From JAGTVG01 sp963820995 (lineage in GTDB: Bacteria; Bacteroidota; Bacteroidia; Cytophagales; Cyclobacteriaceae), in the NCBI GenBank assembly GCA_963820995.1, contig CAWGCL010000013.1:62001-126000 (forward strand): a DNA stretch of 64,000 nt, read 5' to 3'. A program made the position numbers and the translations under genes. This document shows, one piece after another, positions 23,818-33,160 of this stretch. The notes beneath the pieces are model-generated. The model made no database searches. It saw only the letters and a list, made by a program, of their open reading frames with translations, and was not told the origin of the DNA. How positions within the stretch are numbered: position 1 is the stretch's first letter; each line of letters begins with the position of its first letter.

Positions 23818-24908
23818 ATGATGAAAAGAGGCGTTCTTATATTGATGTTTTTTCTTTGCATGATTTTTGAAAGTTTTGGACAGGATCCGCAATTCTCTCA
23901 ATATTATGCATCGCCATTATATTTAAATCCAGCTTTTGCCGGAACTGGCTTTGCACACAGGCTTACCTTGAACAGCAGGATACAGTGGCCCAGTTTACCC
24001 CAGGCATTCATTTCAAATGCCTTCAGCTGGGATATGAATATGCCAACCTGGAACAGCGGTTTCGGTATTCAGGTTGTATCCGATAAGGCTGGAAGTGTAG
24101 GACTGCGTTCTACAAGTTTTGGGATGATATATTCATATAAAGTTTATCTCGGAAATAAATGGGTTTGGAGTTCGGGTTTGAATTTTAAATATTCCATTCG
24201 TGATATAGATTTTACCAAAATGCTGTTTGGTGATCAGTTGGAATTTGGTGGTACCGGGGGGCCCCAAGTGTTGACCCGGCTGCGTACAATTTGAGAAATA
24301 CGGGTTTCTTCGATTTTGATTTCGGTGTTTTGTTCTATAACGATAAAATATGGATTGGTGCAGCTGCCAGTCATCTAAATGAACCAAATACCTCTTTCCT
24401 GGAAGATGTGTATCGTTTGCCTATGAAGATAACGATGCATGCAGGGATGAAAATACCTTTGAATTCTGGTATGTTCGCTTCCAAGCGACCGACTCATATC
24501 ACCCCTTCTATATATTATAAAATACAGGATGTTTTCACCCAGTTGGATATAGGTATAAATTACTACTATGAACCTATTAAGTTCGGTATCTGGTACCGCG
24601 GATTACCCATACAAAAATTTACTGGCCCACAAGGAGATTCTTACATGAGTCATGATGCGTTGATCTTCCTTGTTGGTTTTGCTGCCTGGAACTTTGAATT
24701 CAACTACAGTTATGATTTTACAGTTTCACAGCTGGGGATTAATACAAATGGAGCACATGAGTTTTCCCTGATTTACCAATTTAAGACAAAAAAGATTAAG
24801 AATTTACGTAAGAAGAAGAAAGCAATTCCTTGTCCAGCCTTCTATAATGATAATTTGGAGTTGAATCCTCCGGGATGGATGAAGAAAAAGAAAAAAGATA
24901 GGTTTTAG
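23818..24908 (+). CDS. PorP/SprF family type IX secretion membrane protein, one frameshift
   Basis: Outer-membrane protein of the PorP/SprF family that assists export or attachment of the adjacent type B T9SS substrate. The start is ATG 23818 or 23821, giving a signal peptide (KRGVLILMFFLCMIFESFG) followed by the family hallmark QDPQFSQYYASPLYLNPAFAG. An ATG at 23782 would add 12 unlikely residues. The frame changes within the run GGGGGGCCCC at about 24254-24266; past it the expected PSVDPAAYNLRNTGFFDFDFG is read. The rest contains beta-strands and ends in a lysine-rich tail (MKKKKKDRF). It lies 51 bases after the giant substrate gene and upstream of a strong terminator. Confidence 0.92.
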
Positions 24909-24929
24909 TAATGAGAGATTCTCATTAGT

Positions 24930-24959
24930 AAAAAGGCTTGCCGCATGGTAAGCCTTTTT
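24930..24959 (+). terminator. Rho-independent terminator after porP/sprF
   Basis: AAAAAGGCTT pairs with AAGCCTTTTT around GCCGCATGGT, and the inner bases extend the stem to a GCAT tetraloop. The hairpin ends in a T run. It starts 22 bases after the stop codon; a smaller TAATGAGA/TCTCATTA inverted repeat lies between the stop and this hairpin. Confidence 0.85.
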
Positions 24960-25149
24960 GCTTTTTAACAATTCATCAGAATTATTAAGCAACACTGCCC
25001 GCTTCGCTCTCTGGCTCCTCGTGGAAAATGTCCACGGACATTTACTAATCACTCTGCCCTACAATTCATCCCAGAATTTCGACAGTCCAGTCAGGTTTTT
25101 TTCATCGTTTTGATAATTAAGATGAATTTCATCCCATCAAAACCTCAAA

Positions 25150-27385
25150 ATGATGAAAATACGATTTAGTAATCATATTCTTTTATTGCACATTATAACA
25201 TTGCTATTTGCGCTCATCCTGCTGACATCACCTTCCCCTGTATTCGCTCAAACCACAATCCAGGGTTCTGTATCCGATAATAATAATCAACCGGTTATTG
25301 GTGCCAACGTTTATATCCTGGATTCTTATGATGGAACAGCCTCTTTACCAGATGGGCAATTTACTTTCCATACTGAATTAGAAGGACTCCAGATCCTGGT
25401 ATGCAGTGCAGTGGGGTATATTGATTTCCAGCAGAAAATTGACCTCAACAATCCTTCAGGAGCAATCAAGATCATATTACAGGAAGAAACTAAAAGGCTG
25501 GATGACCTGGTGATCACAGCCGGTGTCTTTGATGCTTCAGATGAAAAAAAATCTACTGTCCTCAAACCATTGGATATTGTTACCACTGCCGGAGCGACAG
25601 CCGACATCCCTGGCGTTTTGAATACGCTTCCCGGAACACAAACCGTAGGAGAGACCGGAAGGTTGTTCGTCAGGGGAGGGGATGATTCTGAAACAAAAAA
25701 CTATATCGATGGCATCCTGGTCTCTCAACCCTATGGATTAACACCCAACAACATACCTTCCCGTATGCGTTTCTCACCCTTCCTGTTCTCAGGTACTACA
25801 TTCAGTACCGGAGGTTATTCAGCAGAATTCGGACAGGCCTTATCAGGTACCTTGAACCTGAAAACAGATAATGAAGCACTGCAAACACAAACTGATCTGT
25901 CTTTTATGACTGTTGGTGGCGGCATATCACATACCCAGAAGTGGGACAGAAATTCGATATTTATTGAGACATTCTATACAGACCTTACGCCTTATTTCTG
26001 GCTTGTTCCTCAAGAAACTGAATGGATAAGTGCACCCTCCTCATGGCAGAATACTGTTATGTTCAGGCAAAAAGTGGGTAAGGAAGGGAATCTGAAGGTT
26101 TTTTATACTGGCGAATTGTCGAAGATGAACCTAGATCAACCTTCCCCTCTGGATGTTACGGAGCAGGTCAGAATGGATCTTTCAAATAACTACCATTATC
26201 TGAATGCCAATTACCAGGGCATCCTTAAGAATTTCTGGATGGTCGATGCCGGAATTTCAAATACATGGTCAGAAGACAGGATAAATATGGAGTATTTCTC
26301 ATCGGATGAAAAGCTTAATAACCTTCATTTCAAATTTACAACCATCTTTGACAAAGGAAAATTTGCCAATCTGAAGATAGGGACTGATGTGTTTCAGTAT
26401 AATTATAAGCAAAACACAAATGTATCTTCAGATGGCGGATTCGGATGTTCCTGGCGAAACTCATCCTTTGACAGGCAAATCAACGAATGGATACCTGCTC
26501 TTTATGCAGAGACGAACATATATTTCTCCAATAAATTTATTGGTGTGATAGGTGGCCGATGGGAATATGCTACCCTGGCAAAGAAATCTACAATAAGCCC
26601 CAGGATATCACTTGCCTATAAAACCGGAGAATTCAGCCAGGTTTCATTGGCTACCGGGATTTACCGTCAACGGCCGAATCCACAAATTCTAACTTTTCAA
26701 AATAACTTGAATAGACGAGCGGGCAGTTCACTATATCCTGAACTTCCAGTATTCGAAAGAAAACCGGACTTTCAGGGCAGAAGCTTACTATAAAGATTAT
26801 GACCAACTGGTTCAGTATACCAGAAAGGATATCACTGAATATGATAATCTCTCAAATGCGGGTTACGGATATGCAACAGGACTGGATTTGTTCTGGCGTG
26901 ATAGCAAAACATTCAGAAATGTAGACTATTGGATATCTTATTCATTTCTGGATACTGAAAGGCTATACAGGGATTACCCGACAGTAAGTGTCCCGTATTT
27001 CGCTTCCAGTCATAATTTCTCCTTTGTTTACAAGCACTTCATACAACAAATTCAAACGCAGGTAGGATTAACCTATTCCTATGGATCAAGCAGGCCATAT
27101 AATGATCCGAATACGGATTCTTTTAATGCCCAAAGAACGCCAGCCTATCATGATCTGAGCATGAATTTCAGCTATCTCTTAAAAACGAATTTCATTATCC
27201 ATTTTTCAGTGACCAATGTATTGGGCCGTGATAATATATTCGGTTACCAGTACAGCCTGGTCCCTGATGAAAATGGAACGTATTCTGGTATTCCGATAGG
27301 ACAGCCTGCAAAACGGTTCATTTTCCTGGGTGTTTTCATTACCCTGACAAAAGACAAAACATCGAATCAACTAAGAAATCTTTAA
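25150..27385 (+). CDS. TonB-dependent receptor with carboxypeptidase-like N-terminal domain, one frameshift
   Basis: Outer-membrane receptor of about 745 residues, small for the SusC-like class. A signal peptide (ILLLHIITLLFALILL...VFAQ) precedes a carboxypeptidase-regulatory-like domain (IQGSVSDNNNQPVIGANVY), then the plug (VLNTLPGTQTVGETGRLFVRGGDDSETKNYIDGI) and the barrel (GGYSAEFGQALSGTLNL). The frame changes near 26705-26720, where NNLN joins ERAVHYILNFQYSKENRTFRAEAYY-like barrel strands; a stop is otherwise met at 26793. No SusD partner is adjacent. Downstream genes on the same strand are a TPR protein and a LytS/LytTR pair, so the receptor may take part in envelope signalling rather than polysaccharide uptake; that is inference. 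Confidence 0.88.
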
Positions 27386-27401
27386 TTTAAATATTACCAT
27401 T

Positions 27402-28307
27402 ATGAAAAATCAAAACAAACAACCTGTAACATTCAAACTTGACCTGATCGTACTGATCTTAATGATTGTTTTATTGGGCACCACAATAGTGAAAGCTCAA
27501 GGTGATCTTCAAAAAGGGATTGAGATATTTGATAAGAAGAATTATTATGGAGCGAAAAAGTTCTTCAGCGAATATCTTGAGTCAAATGAAGAAAGTGCGG
27601 AGGCCTGTTATTACCTGGGCAGGATTGCTATGGAAGAAAAGGACCTTGAACAGGCTACTGAATATTTCGACGAAGCAGTTGACATCGACGGTGGTAAATC
27701 GGAATATCAAGCCTGGAAGGGTATTGCCTATATCCAACTTCTATCAACGGTTGATTTTATGAAACAGGGTTTATATGCAATGAGGGCCTTAAATGCACTT
27801 GAAACGGCTGTAGAGCTGGATCCAAACAACGTGGATGCCCGAACCTGGCTGGCCGGGTATTATGCTCAGGCCCCGGTCTTTGCGGGTGGCAGTAAAGAAA
27901 AAGCAATAGAACAATATGAGGCGGCTATACGTATCGATCCTGAATTTACTCCAGCTTATATAAATTATGGGATTGCACTACTTGGCTTTGAAGATTTCGA
28001 TCTTGCTCTGAATAATTTCGAAAAAGCTCTGGAACTGGATCCGGAAAATTATATTGTTTACCTTTTTATTGGAAAATTGAGCGCTGAGTCAGCTGGATAT
28101 GCTACTCAGGGGGAATTATCTCTTAAAAAGTTCATTGACCAGGCTCCTGAAAACCTGCATAATAAAAAAGGTGAAGCGTGGTGGTATCTTGGCACCATAT
28201 ATATTAATGAAGGAAATACCGAAAATGCCCGGGTGGCTTATGAAAACGCGGTTAACATAGATCCAGAAAAAGAAGAATATCAGAAATCGTTGAAGAAATT
28301 AATGTAA
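27402..28307 (+). CDS. TPR-repeat protein, secreted or membrane-anchored
   Basis: A 301-residue protein with an N-terminal hydrophobic segment (LDLIVLILMIVLLGTTIVKAQ) that looks like a signal peptide, followed by about six tetratricopeptide repeats such as AEACYYLGRIAMEEKDLEQATEYF, TPAYINYGIALLGFEDF and AWWYLGTIYINEGNTENA. The repeats usually mediate protein-protein contacts. The gene begins 16 bases after the TonB-receptor stop and ends 25 bases before the histidine kinase, so the four genes probably form one transcription unit. No enzymatic motif is visible. A periplasmic role is most likely given the signal peptide. Confidence 0.8.
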   Translation: MKNQNKQPVTFKLDLIVLILMIVLLGTTIVKAQGDLQKGIEIFDKKNYYGAKKFFSEYLESNEESAEACYYLGRIAMEEKDLEQATEYFDEAVDIDGGKSEYQAWKGIAYIQLLSTVDFMKQGLYAMRALNALETAVELDPNNVDARTWLAGYYAQAPVFAGGSKEKAIEQYEAAIRIDPEFTPAYINYGIALLGFEDFDLALNNFEKALELDPENYIVYLFIGKLSAESAGYATQGELSLKKFIDQAPENLHNKKGEAWWYLGTIYINEGNTENARVAYENAVNIDPEKEEYQKSLKKLM

Positions 28308-28332
28308 ACCATTACCTTCGACATTGTAGTGC

Positions 28333-29370
28333 ATGAAACGATTAGAAAAATATAGTATAAAAAACCAGGTTATACAATCCATCCTGATCTTCCTCTTTGG
28401 GGCATTGCCTATGGGTTATTTTATGTGCCGTCCCTGTTACAGTGATTTTTCCAGGGCCTTTCCTGTAGCGATGTTCGGTGGCTCTATGTGGTTGTTTCTC
28501 TGGAAAGGGAACGAATATATTTACATAATCACAGATCGCTATGTATCATGGTTTAAAACACCAATTAAAAGGATGCTCATTGGCCTGGGCCTGATGGTGC
28601 TTTACTCATCAACAGCTGTTACTGTACTGGCGCTCTTCTTTTTCGTTTTGATCTTTAAGCAGGAACTTAATGAAAACTTCTTTTCAGAGATAAAGGAATC
28701 TGTTTTCTTCTCAGTAATTGTAAGTACAATCATTATGCTTTTTTTTACTGCCCGTGGTTTTCTGCTTGCCTGGCGACAGGCAGCAATTAATGTGGAAAAA
28801 ATTAAGCGTGAACACATCAGCTCCCAGTATGAAGCCTTAAAAAACCAGGTTAATCCTCATTTTCTATTCAATAGTCTGAATGCGCTATCTTCCCTGGTTT
28901 ATGAAAATCCCGGGAAGGCGGTGGAATTTATCAACCGTCTTTCAGATGTGTATAGATATGTGCTGGATTCAAAAGATAAGGAGGTGGTATCAGTTGAAGA
29001 GGAATTGTCTTTTGTGAAAGCGTATTCATTTCTGCTCAAGACCAGGTTTGAAGATAATATTACAATTAATATCAGTATAGATCATATTTCCGGATATATC
29101 CCGCCTATGGCGGTTCAAATGCTTCTTGAAAATGTAGTGAAACATAATGAGATCTCAGATGCTCACCCTATGAATATTCATATTTCAGACAGAGACAAGT
29201 ACATATATGTTAGGAATAGCCTGAAGTTGAAAGAACAACCAACTGAAATTTCCGGTATAGGGCTGGAAAATATCAAGAACAGGTATTCCGTTCTCACTGA
29301 CCTGTCTGTTGAAATTGAAAGTTCTGAAAAAGAATTTATTGTTGGCCTTCCGGTTCTGCAAATCAAATAA
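28333..29370 (+). CDS. LytS/YehU-type sensor histidine kinase
   Basis: Membrane histidine kinase of 345 residues. Four hydrophobic segments occupy the first ~150 residues (for example ILIFLFGALPMGYF and SVIVSTIIMLFFTARGFLL). The His_kinase domain contains QVNPHFLFNSLNALS with the phosphorylated His, and the ATP-binding domain contains PPMAVQMLLENVVKHNE and GIGLENIKNRY. Its sensor has no extracytoplasmic domain of note, which suggests sensing within the membrane or by a partner such as the adjacent TPR or TonB protein. The stop is one base before the start of the LytTR regulator, a strong sign of a cognate pair. Confidence 0.92.
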   Translation: MKRLEKYSIKNQVIQSILIFLFGALPMGYFMCRPCYSDFSRAFPVAMFGGSMWLFLWKGNEYIYIITDRYVSWFKTPIKRMLIGLGLMVLYSSTAVTVLALFFFVLIFKQELNENFFSEIKESVFFSVIVSTIIMLFFTARGFLLAWRQAAINVEKIKREHISSQYEALKNQVNPHFLFNSLNALSSLVYENPGKAVEFINRLSDVYRYVLDSKDKEVVSVEEELSFVKAYSFLLKTRFEDNITINISIDHISGYIPPMAVQMLLENVVKHNEISDAHPMNIHISDRDKYIYVRNSLKLKEQPTEISGIGLENIKNRYSVLTDLSVEIESSEKEFIVGLPVLQIK

Positions 29371-29371
29371 T

Positions 29372-30140
29372 ATGAAGGTATTAATTGTAGAAGATGAAAA
29401 AAGTGCAGCTAAACGGCTGATTGCTCTTTTAAAGGAAATAGATCCTGGAATCATTAATTTGAATGTTATTGATACGGTCAAAGCCGCAAAGGAATGGTTT
29501 CAGAATAATGAGCAACCAGACCTTCTTTTTCTGGATATTCAACTTGCAGATGGATTGAGCTTCGAGATATTTGATAACACAGAAATTTCCTGCCCGGTAA
29601 TTTTTACGACCGCATATGATCAGTATGCATTTAAAAGCCTTTGAAGTGTATAGCCTTGATTATCTGTTGAAGCCGATCGATAAAGAAAAACTGGAGAAAT
29701 CCATTGAAAAATATAAGAAGATCTATGGGGAAAAAGCCCAGGCGGAATCTATCGACTTAGATACTTTACAGAATGTTTTTCAAATGATGAAGGGCGGCAA
29801 TTATAAGGAAAGATTTATAGTGAAATATGGTGAGCATATTAAATCGGTTCCAACTGAAAGTATTAATGGTTTTTACAGTGAAGAGAAAATCACATTCTTC
29901 AAAACTGCTGAAGGAAGAAAATATGTGATCGATTATACATTAGAGCAGATTGAAACGCTTGTGGATCAAAGTAAATTCTTCAGGATAAACAGGAAGTATA
30001 TAATCAGCCTGGTGGCGATAGAAGATGTTGTGGTCTACTCTAACAGCCGTCTTAAACTGATAGCAAAACAATTTCAGGATATGGACCTGATCGTGGCCAG
30101 GGAAAAGGTTCAGGAATTCAAAAAGTGGCTGGATAAATAA
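29372..30140 (+). CDS. LytTR family response regulator, one frameshift
   Basis: Response regulator with a receiver domain (MKVLIVEDEKSAAKRL, phospho-acceptor Asp in LLFLDIQLADG, FTTAYDQYAF) and a C-terminal LytTR DNA-binding domain (RFIVKYGEHIKSVP, FFRINRKYIISL, SRLKLI). It acts with the kinase just upstream. The frame changes in the AAAA of ATTTAAAAGCC at about 29628-29640; removing one A gives the expected AFKAFEVYSLDYLLKPI, so an insertion in a homopolymer is the likely cause. Total length is about 256 residues, normal. No target sites could be recognised. Confidence 0.92.
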
Positions 30141-30171
30141 CGATCATTCTTAGATTCCTGGAAATTAAAAC

Positions 30172-30200
30172 TGGTATTTAATTGAAAGAATTAAATACCA
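30172..30200. terminator. Perfect 12-bp inverted repeat after the LytTR gene
   Basis: TGGTATTTAATT pairs perfectly with AATTAAATACCA around a GAAAG loop. It lies 32 bases after the LytTR stop and before the convergent DUF1573 gene. There is no clear T run, so it may be a weak bidirectional terminator or an RNA-stability element. Confidence 0.45.
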
Positions 30201-30319
30201 TAGATCATGACAAATAATCCACCTTAATAAAGGTAGATCTGCTCCCTGAAAATAAGCATTGTGAATTGCAAAAGACCTTCAGGTTAAGGTCTATCTAATT
30301 TATCCAATCCAGATCCTTT

Positions 30320-31414
30320 TTACCCTTCCTCAATCTCGACCCGGGCTTTAATCGTTATACGTTGTGTCGGATTGGCCGGATCATTGGAAAACACAGATAT
30401 GGACTTCTGCTGGATACCTCGTCTTCCGGCAGAATTAAAGGTGACCTTAATGATACTTGATTCACCTGGCCCCAAAGTAGACTTCTCGGGTTCAGACACA
30501 GTGCATCCACAACTGGCCCTGGTTTGCCTGATGTTTAATTCGCTTTTACCGGTATTGGTGAAAATAAAATCTGTAGTAACGGATTCTCCTTGCTTGATAC
30601 TCCCAAAGTCGTAAACAGGATTATCAAATTTTAATTTAGGGGCATTAGCAAGTTGTTCAGCAGTTAAAGGAGGAAAATATTCCTCCAATGAAGCAACAAC
30701 CCTGAAATCCTTTACATTATTTGTCGATTCAGTGGTCTTTAAAACAACCAGGTCTGACTTAAATCCAAATAGCTTGATTTGCGTAGGATCATAAGTCACC
30801 TCAATGGCACCAAGTGTTTTCGGTGCTATTGTTTGGGGTGAAAACTTCACCTTGATGTGATCCGGTGCTTTTATCTCATCGAGAAATGATATTTCTTCAT
30901 CCGTGTTGTTATATACATTGAATGTCTTGGTTACAGGTTTCTCAGTAGTTAATTTCCCAAAGTTAAAAGACCTGTATTTTACCCTTAATCCACCCATAAC
31001 CGTAGGATAATCATCCTCGATTGATCGTGGTTTGGGTTCTACATTTCCTTTTATATAGATCCGCATCTGTGCCGGATTTGCATTAGATACAATGGTCAGT
31101 GATTTATTGAATTTTCCTGGTCGGTTCTTAGGATTATATACTGCTGTTACAAATCCTGTTTCGCCAGGTTTGACAGGCTCCTTGGTCCAACCGGTAGACG
31201 TACAACCGCAGGATGGCCTTACACTTTGCACAATTAGAGGTGCAGTGCCATTGTTGGTAAATTCAAATTTATGGCTAACGTTGCCATCAGATTCTTTAAT
31301 ATCGCCAAAATCAAACGATGTTTCATTAAACTTTATTGAAGGACCTTCATTTTGTGCCAGCACGTAGCCGAGTGGCAGGATAAAGAGAGCAATAACTAAG
31401 GAACTTAATTTCAT
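30320..31414 (-). CDS. DUF1573 domain protein, exported
   Basis: A 364-residue exported protein with a signal peptide (LSSLVIALFILPLGYVLAQ). It contains at least two DUF1573 Ig-like domains, each with a PSCGCT or ASCGCT motif (SVRPSCGCTSTGW, TRASCGCTVSEPE) and a FDFGDI / YDFGSI start. A middle domain (FNFGKLTTEKPVTKTF) looks related but lacks the CGC motif. DUF1573 proteins are common in Bacteroidota envelopes; the function is not established. It is divergent from trpS. Confidence 0.85.
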   Translation of the reverse strand: MKLSSLVIALFILPLGYVLAQNEGPSIKFNETSFDFGDIKESDGNVSHKFEFTNNGTAPLIVQSVRPSCGCTSTGWTKEPVKPGETGFVTAVYNPKNRPGKFNKSLTIVSNANPAQMRIYIKGNVEPKPRSIEDDYPTVMGGLRVKYRSFNFGKLTTEKPVTKTFNVYNNTDEEISFLDEIKAPDHIKVKFSPQTIAPKTLGAIEVTYDPTQIKLFGFKSDLVVLKTTESTNNVKDFRVVASLEEYFPPLTAEQLANAPKLKFDNPVYDFGSIKQGESVTTDFIFTNTGKSELNIRQTRASCGCTVSEPEKSTLGPGESSIIKVTFNSAGRRGIQQKSISVFSNDPANPTQRITIKARVEIEEG

Positions 31415-31557
31415 AATACTAAAGACTTTACCTTTTACAATATTAACGTAAAATAATGTACTAAATTAGCCCAGATTATTATCTTTCGAAAAACTTACAA
31501 AGCATTTTCCAGCTTATGGGCGTAAAATTTATTTAATTTGCGCAAAAATTGTTCCAA

Positions 31558-32529
31558 ATGGCAAGAATACTTACAGGAATACAAAGTTCGGGCAGACCAC
31601 ATCTTGGTAATTTGCTAGGCGCTATACTCCCAGCTATTGAATTATCAAAGGATCCTAAGAACGAATCATTATTTTTTATTGCTGACCTTCATGCACTTAC
31701 ATCTGTAAAAGATGCGGCGGTAATGAAGGAGAATACTTATGCTGTAGCAGCAGCCTGGATGGCATGCGGATTTGATACTCAAAAAAATCTTTTTTACAGG
31801 CAGTCGCATGTCCCCGAAGTGACCGAATTGACCTGGCATCTGAGTTGTTTTACACCTTTTCCTATGCTTGCCAATGCACATTCATTTAAGGATAAGTCTG
31901 ATCGTCTTTCTGATGTTAACGGGGGACTATTTGTTTATCCTGTTTTGATGGCAGCGGATATTCTTATGTACGATGCGAATTTAGTACCGGTAGGGAAAGA
32001 CCAGAAACAACATCTCGAAATGACAAGGGATATTGCAAATGCCTTTAACCACATGTATGGTGAGACTTTTGTTATTCCGGAAGCCATCATCAGCAAAGAG
32101 GTGATGACCGTGCCTGGTATCGATGGACAGAAAATGAGTAAATCCTATGATAACATAATCGATATCTTTCTTCCTGAAAAACCATTGCGAAAGAAGATTA
32201 TGTCTATTGTTACGGACAGCACACCTATGGAAGATCCTAAAAATCCGGACACTTGCAATGTATTTGCTATTTATAGTTTATTGGCAGAAGCAGGACAGAT
32301 TCAGCAATTAAAGGAAAAATATCTCGCGGGAAATTACGGCTACGGACATGCCAAGCAGGAACTTTACGAATTGATACTCGAGAAATTTAAAAATGAACGG
32401 GAATTATTTCAGAAATTTATGGATAACACCCAGTTGCTGGAAGATGAATTGCAAATAGGTGAGGCTAAAGCCAGGGAGATAGGAGCAACAGTATTAAATA
32501 AAGTAAGGAAGAAGATCGGTTACGCCTAA
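31558..32529 (+). CDS. trpS: Tryptophanyl-tRNA synthetase
   Basis: Class Ic aminoacyl-tRNA synthetase that charges tRNA-Trp. The HIGH-type motif is GRPHLGNLLG, and the KMSKS motif appears as GQKMSKSYDN; GKDQKQHLEMTRDIA is also conserved. The start is ATG 31558 (MARILTGIQSSG); a TTG nine bases earlier is in frame but unneeded. The 323-residue product has the usual family length. The gene is intact and monocistronic, between a divergent DUF1573 gene and a convergent hypothetical gene. Confidence 0.96.
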   Translation: MARILTGIQSSGRPHLGNLLGAILPAIELSKDPKNESLFFIADLHALTSVKDAAVMKENTYAVAAAWMACGFDTQKNLFYRQSHVPEVTELTWHLSCFTPFPMLANAHSFKDKSDRLSDVNGGLFVYPVLMAADILMYDANLVPVGKDQKQHLEMTRDIANAFNHMYGETFVIPEAIISKEVMTVPGIDGQKMSKSYDNIIDIFLPEKPLRKKIMSIVTDSTPMEDPKNPDTCNVFAIYSLLAEAGQIQQLKEKYLAGNYGYGHAKQELYELILEKFKNERELFQKFMDNTQLLEDELQIGEAKAREIGATVLNKVRKKIGYA

Positions 32530-32563
32530 AATTTTTGCACCCCCGAATTTGAACTAATATCCT

Positions 32564-32989
32564 TTAATCCAGTTTCCAGAGTTCTTCACTATGTGAATTG
32601 TCGATCTGCAGAAGTATTCTTGACGGATTTGGGACAAGTACCAATCGTGTTAATTTATCCGAGTAATTATCAACATCTACAATTACGCCTTCATTCAGGG
32701 AAACTCCAAATTCCACATCTCCATCACCACTTTTTTTAACTTTATATTTCTTTGCAAGGTATGCGATAGGTAAAAGTACTTCGTTATCCGGGCAGAATTC
32801 TTCATGAATGGCTTTAAATACTTCTTCCATTTCCTTCCCATGAACTTTTAAGAATTCATCCTCGAGGTCATGCAATTCCTCTTCAACGGTGTCATACTCT
32901 GGATTGCTGTAATCAAGCCTGTATAATTCATTCTTCTTCAGAACAAGATTTACAAGGTCATCATTCAGTTTATCTATATTTATAGCCAT
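32564..32989 (-). CDS. Hypothetical acidic protein, 141 aa
   Basis: I do not recognise a family. The protein is acidic and helical in its first half (VEEELHDLEDEFLKVHGKEMEEVFKAIHEEF), then has a short hydrophobic stretch (VLLPIAYLAKKY) and a beta-rich C-terminal part (EGVIVDVDNYSDKLTRLVLVPNP). There is no signal peptide, so it is probably cytoplasmic. It lies convergent to trpS and divergent from the phosphohexomutase gene. Codon usage looks like the neighbours. It is likely a real gene because the frame is clean. Confidence 0.65.
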   Translation of the reverse strand: MAINIDKLNDDLVNLVLKKNELYRLDYSNPEYDTVEEELHDLEDEFLKVHGKEMEEVFKAIHEEFCPDNEVLLPIAYLAKKYKVKKSGDGDVEFGVSLNEGVIVDVDNYSDKLTRLVLVPNPSRILLQIDNSHSEELWKLD

Positions 32990-33160
32990 GATTTTTCGTA
33001 TTTGAGTAAAATTAAAATTCTTGTTTAGACAAGCAAAGAAAAATTCCAGATTTCAACCTGTATACTGAAATTTTAGATATTTTTATCCTAAATTTCAAAC
33101 AGAGATTTTTAAGAATTTAGAATTCCTAGCCTCATTTAAATACATAATTTAAGAAAAAAA

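Noticed and set aside
29626..29640. Programmed ribosomal frameshift in the LytTR gene
   Set aside because: AAAAG lacks a clear slippery heptamer and stimulatory structure; a one-base homopolymer insertion explains it better.
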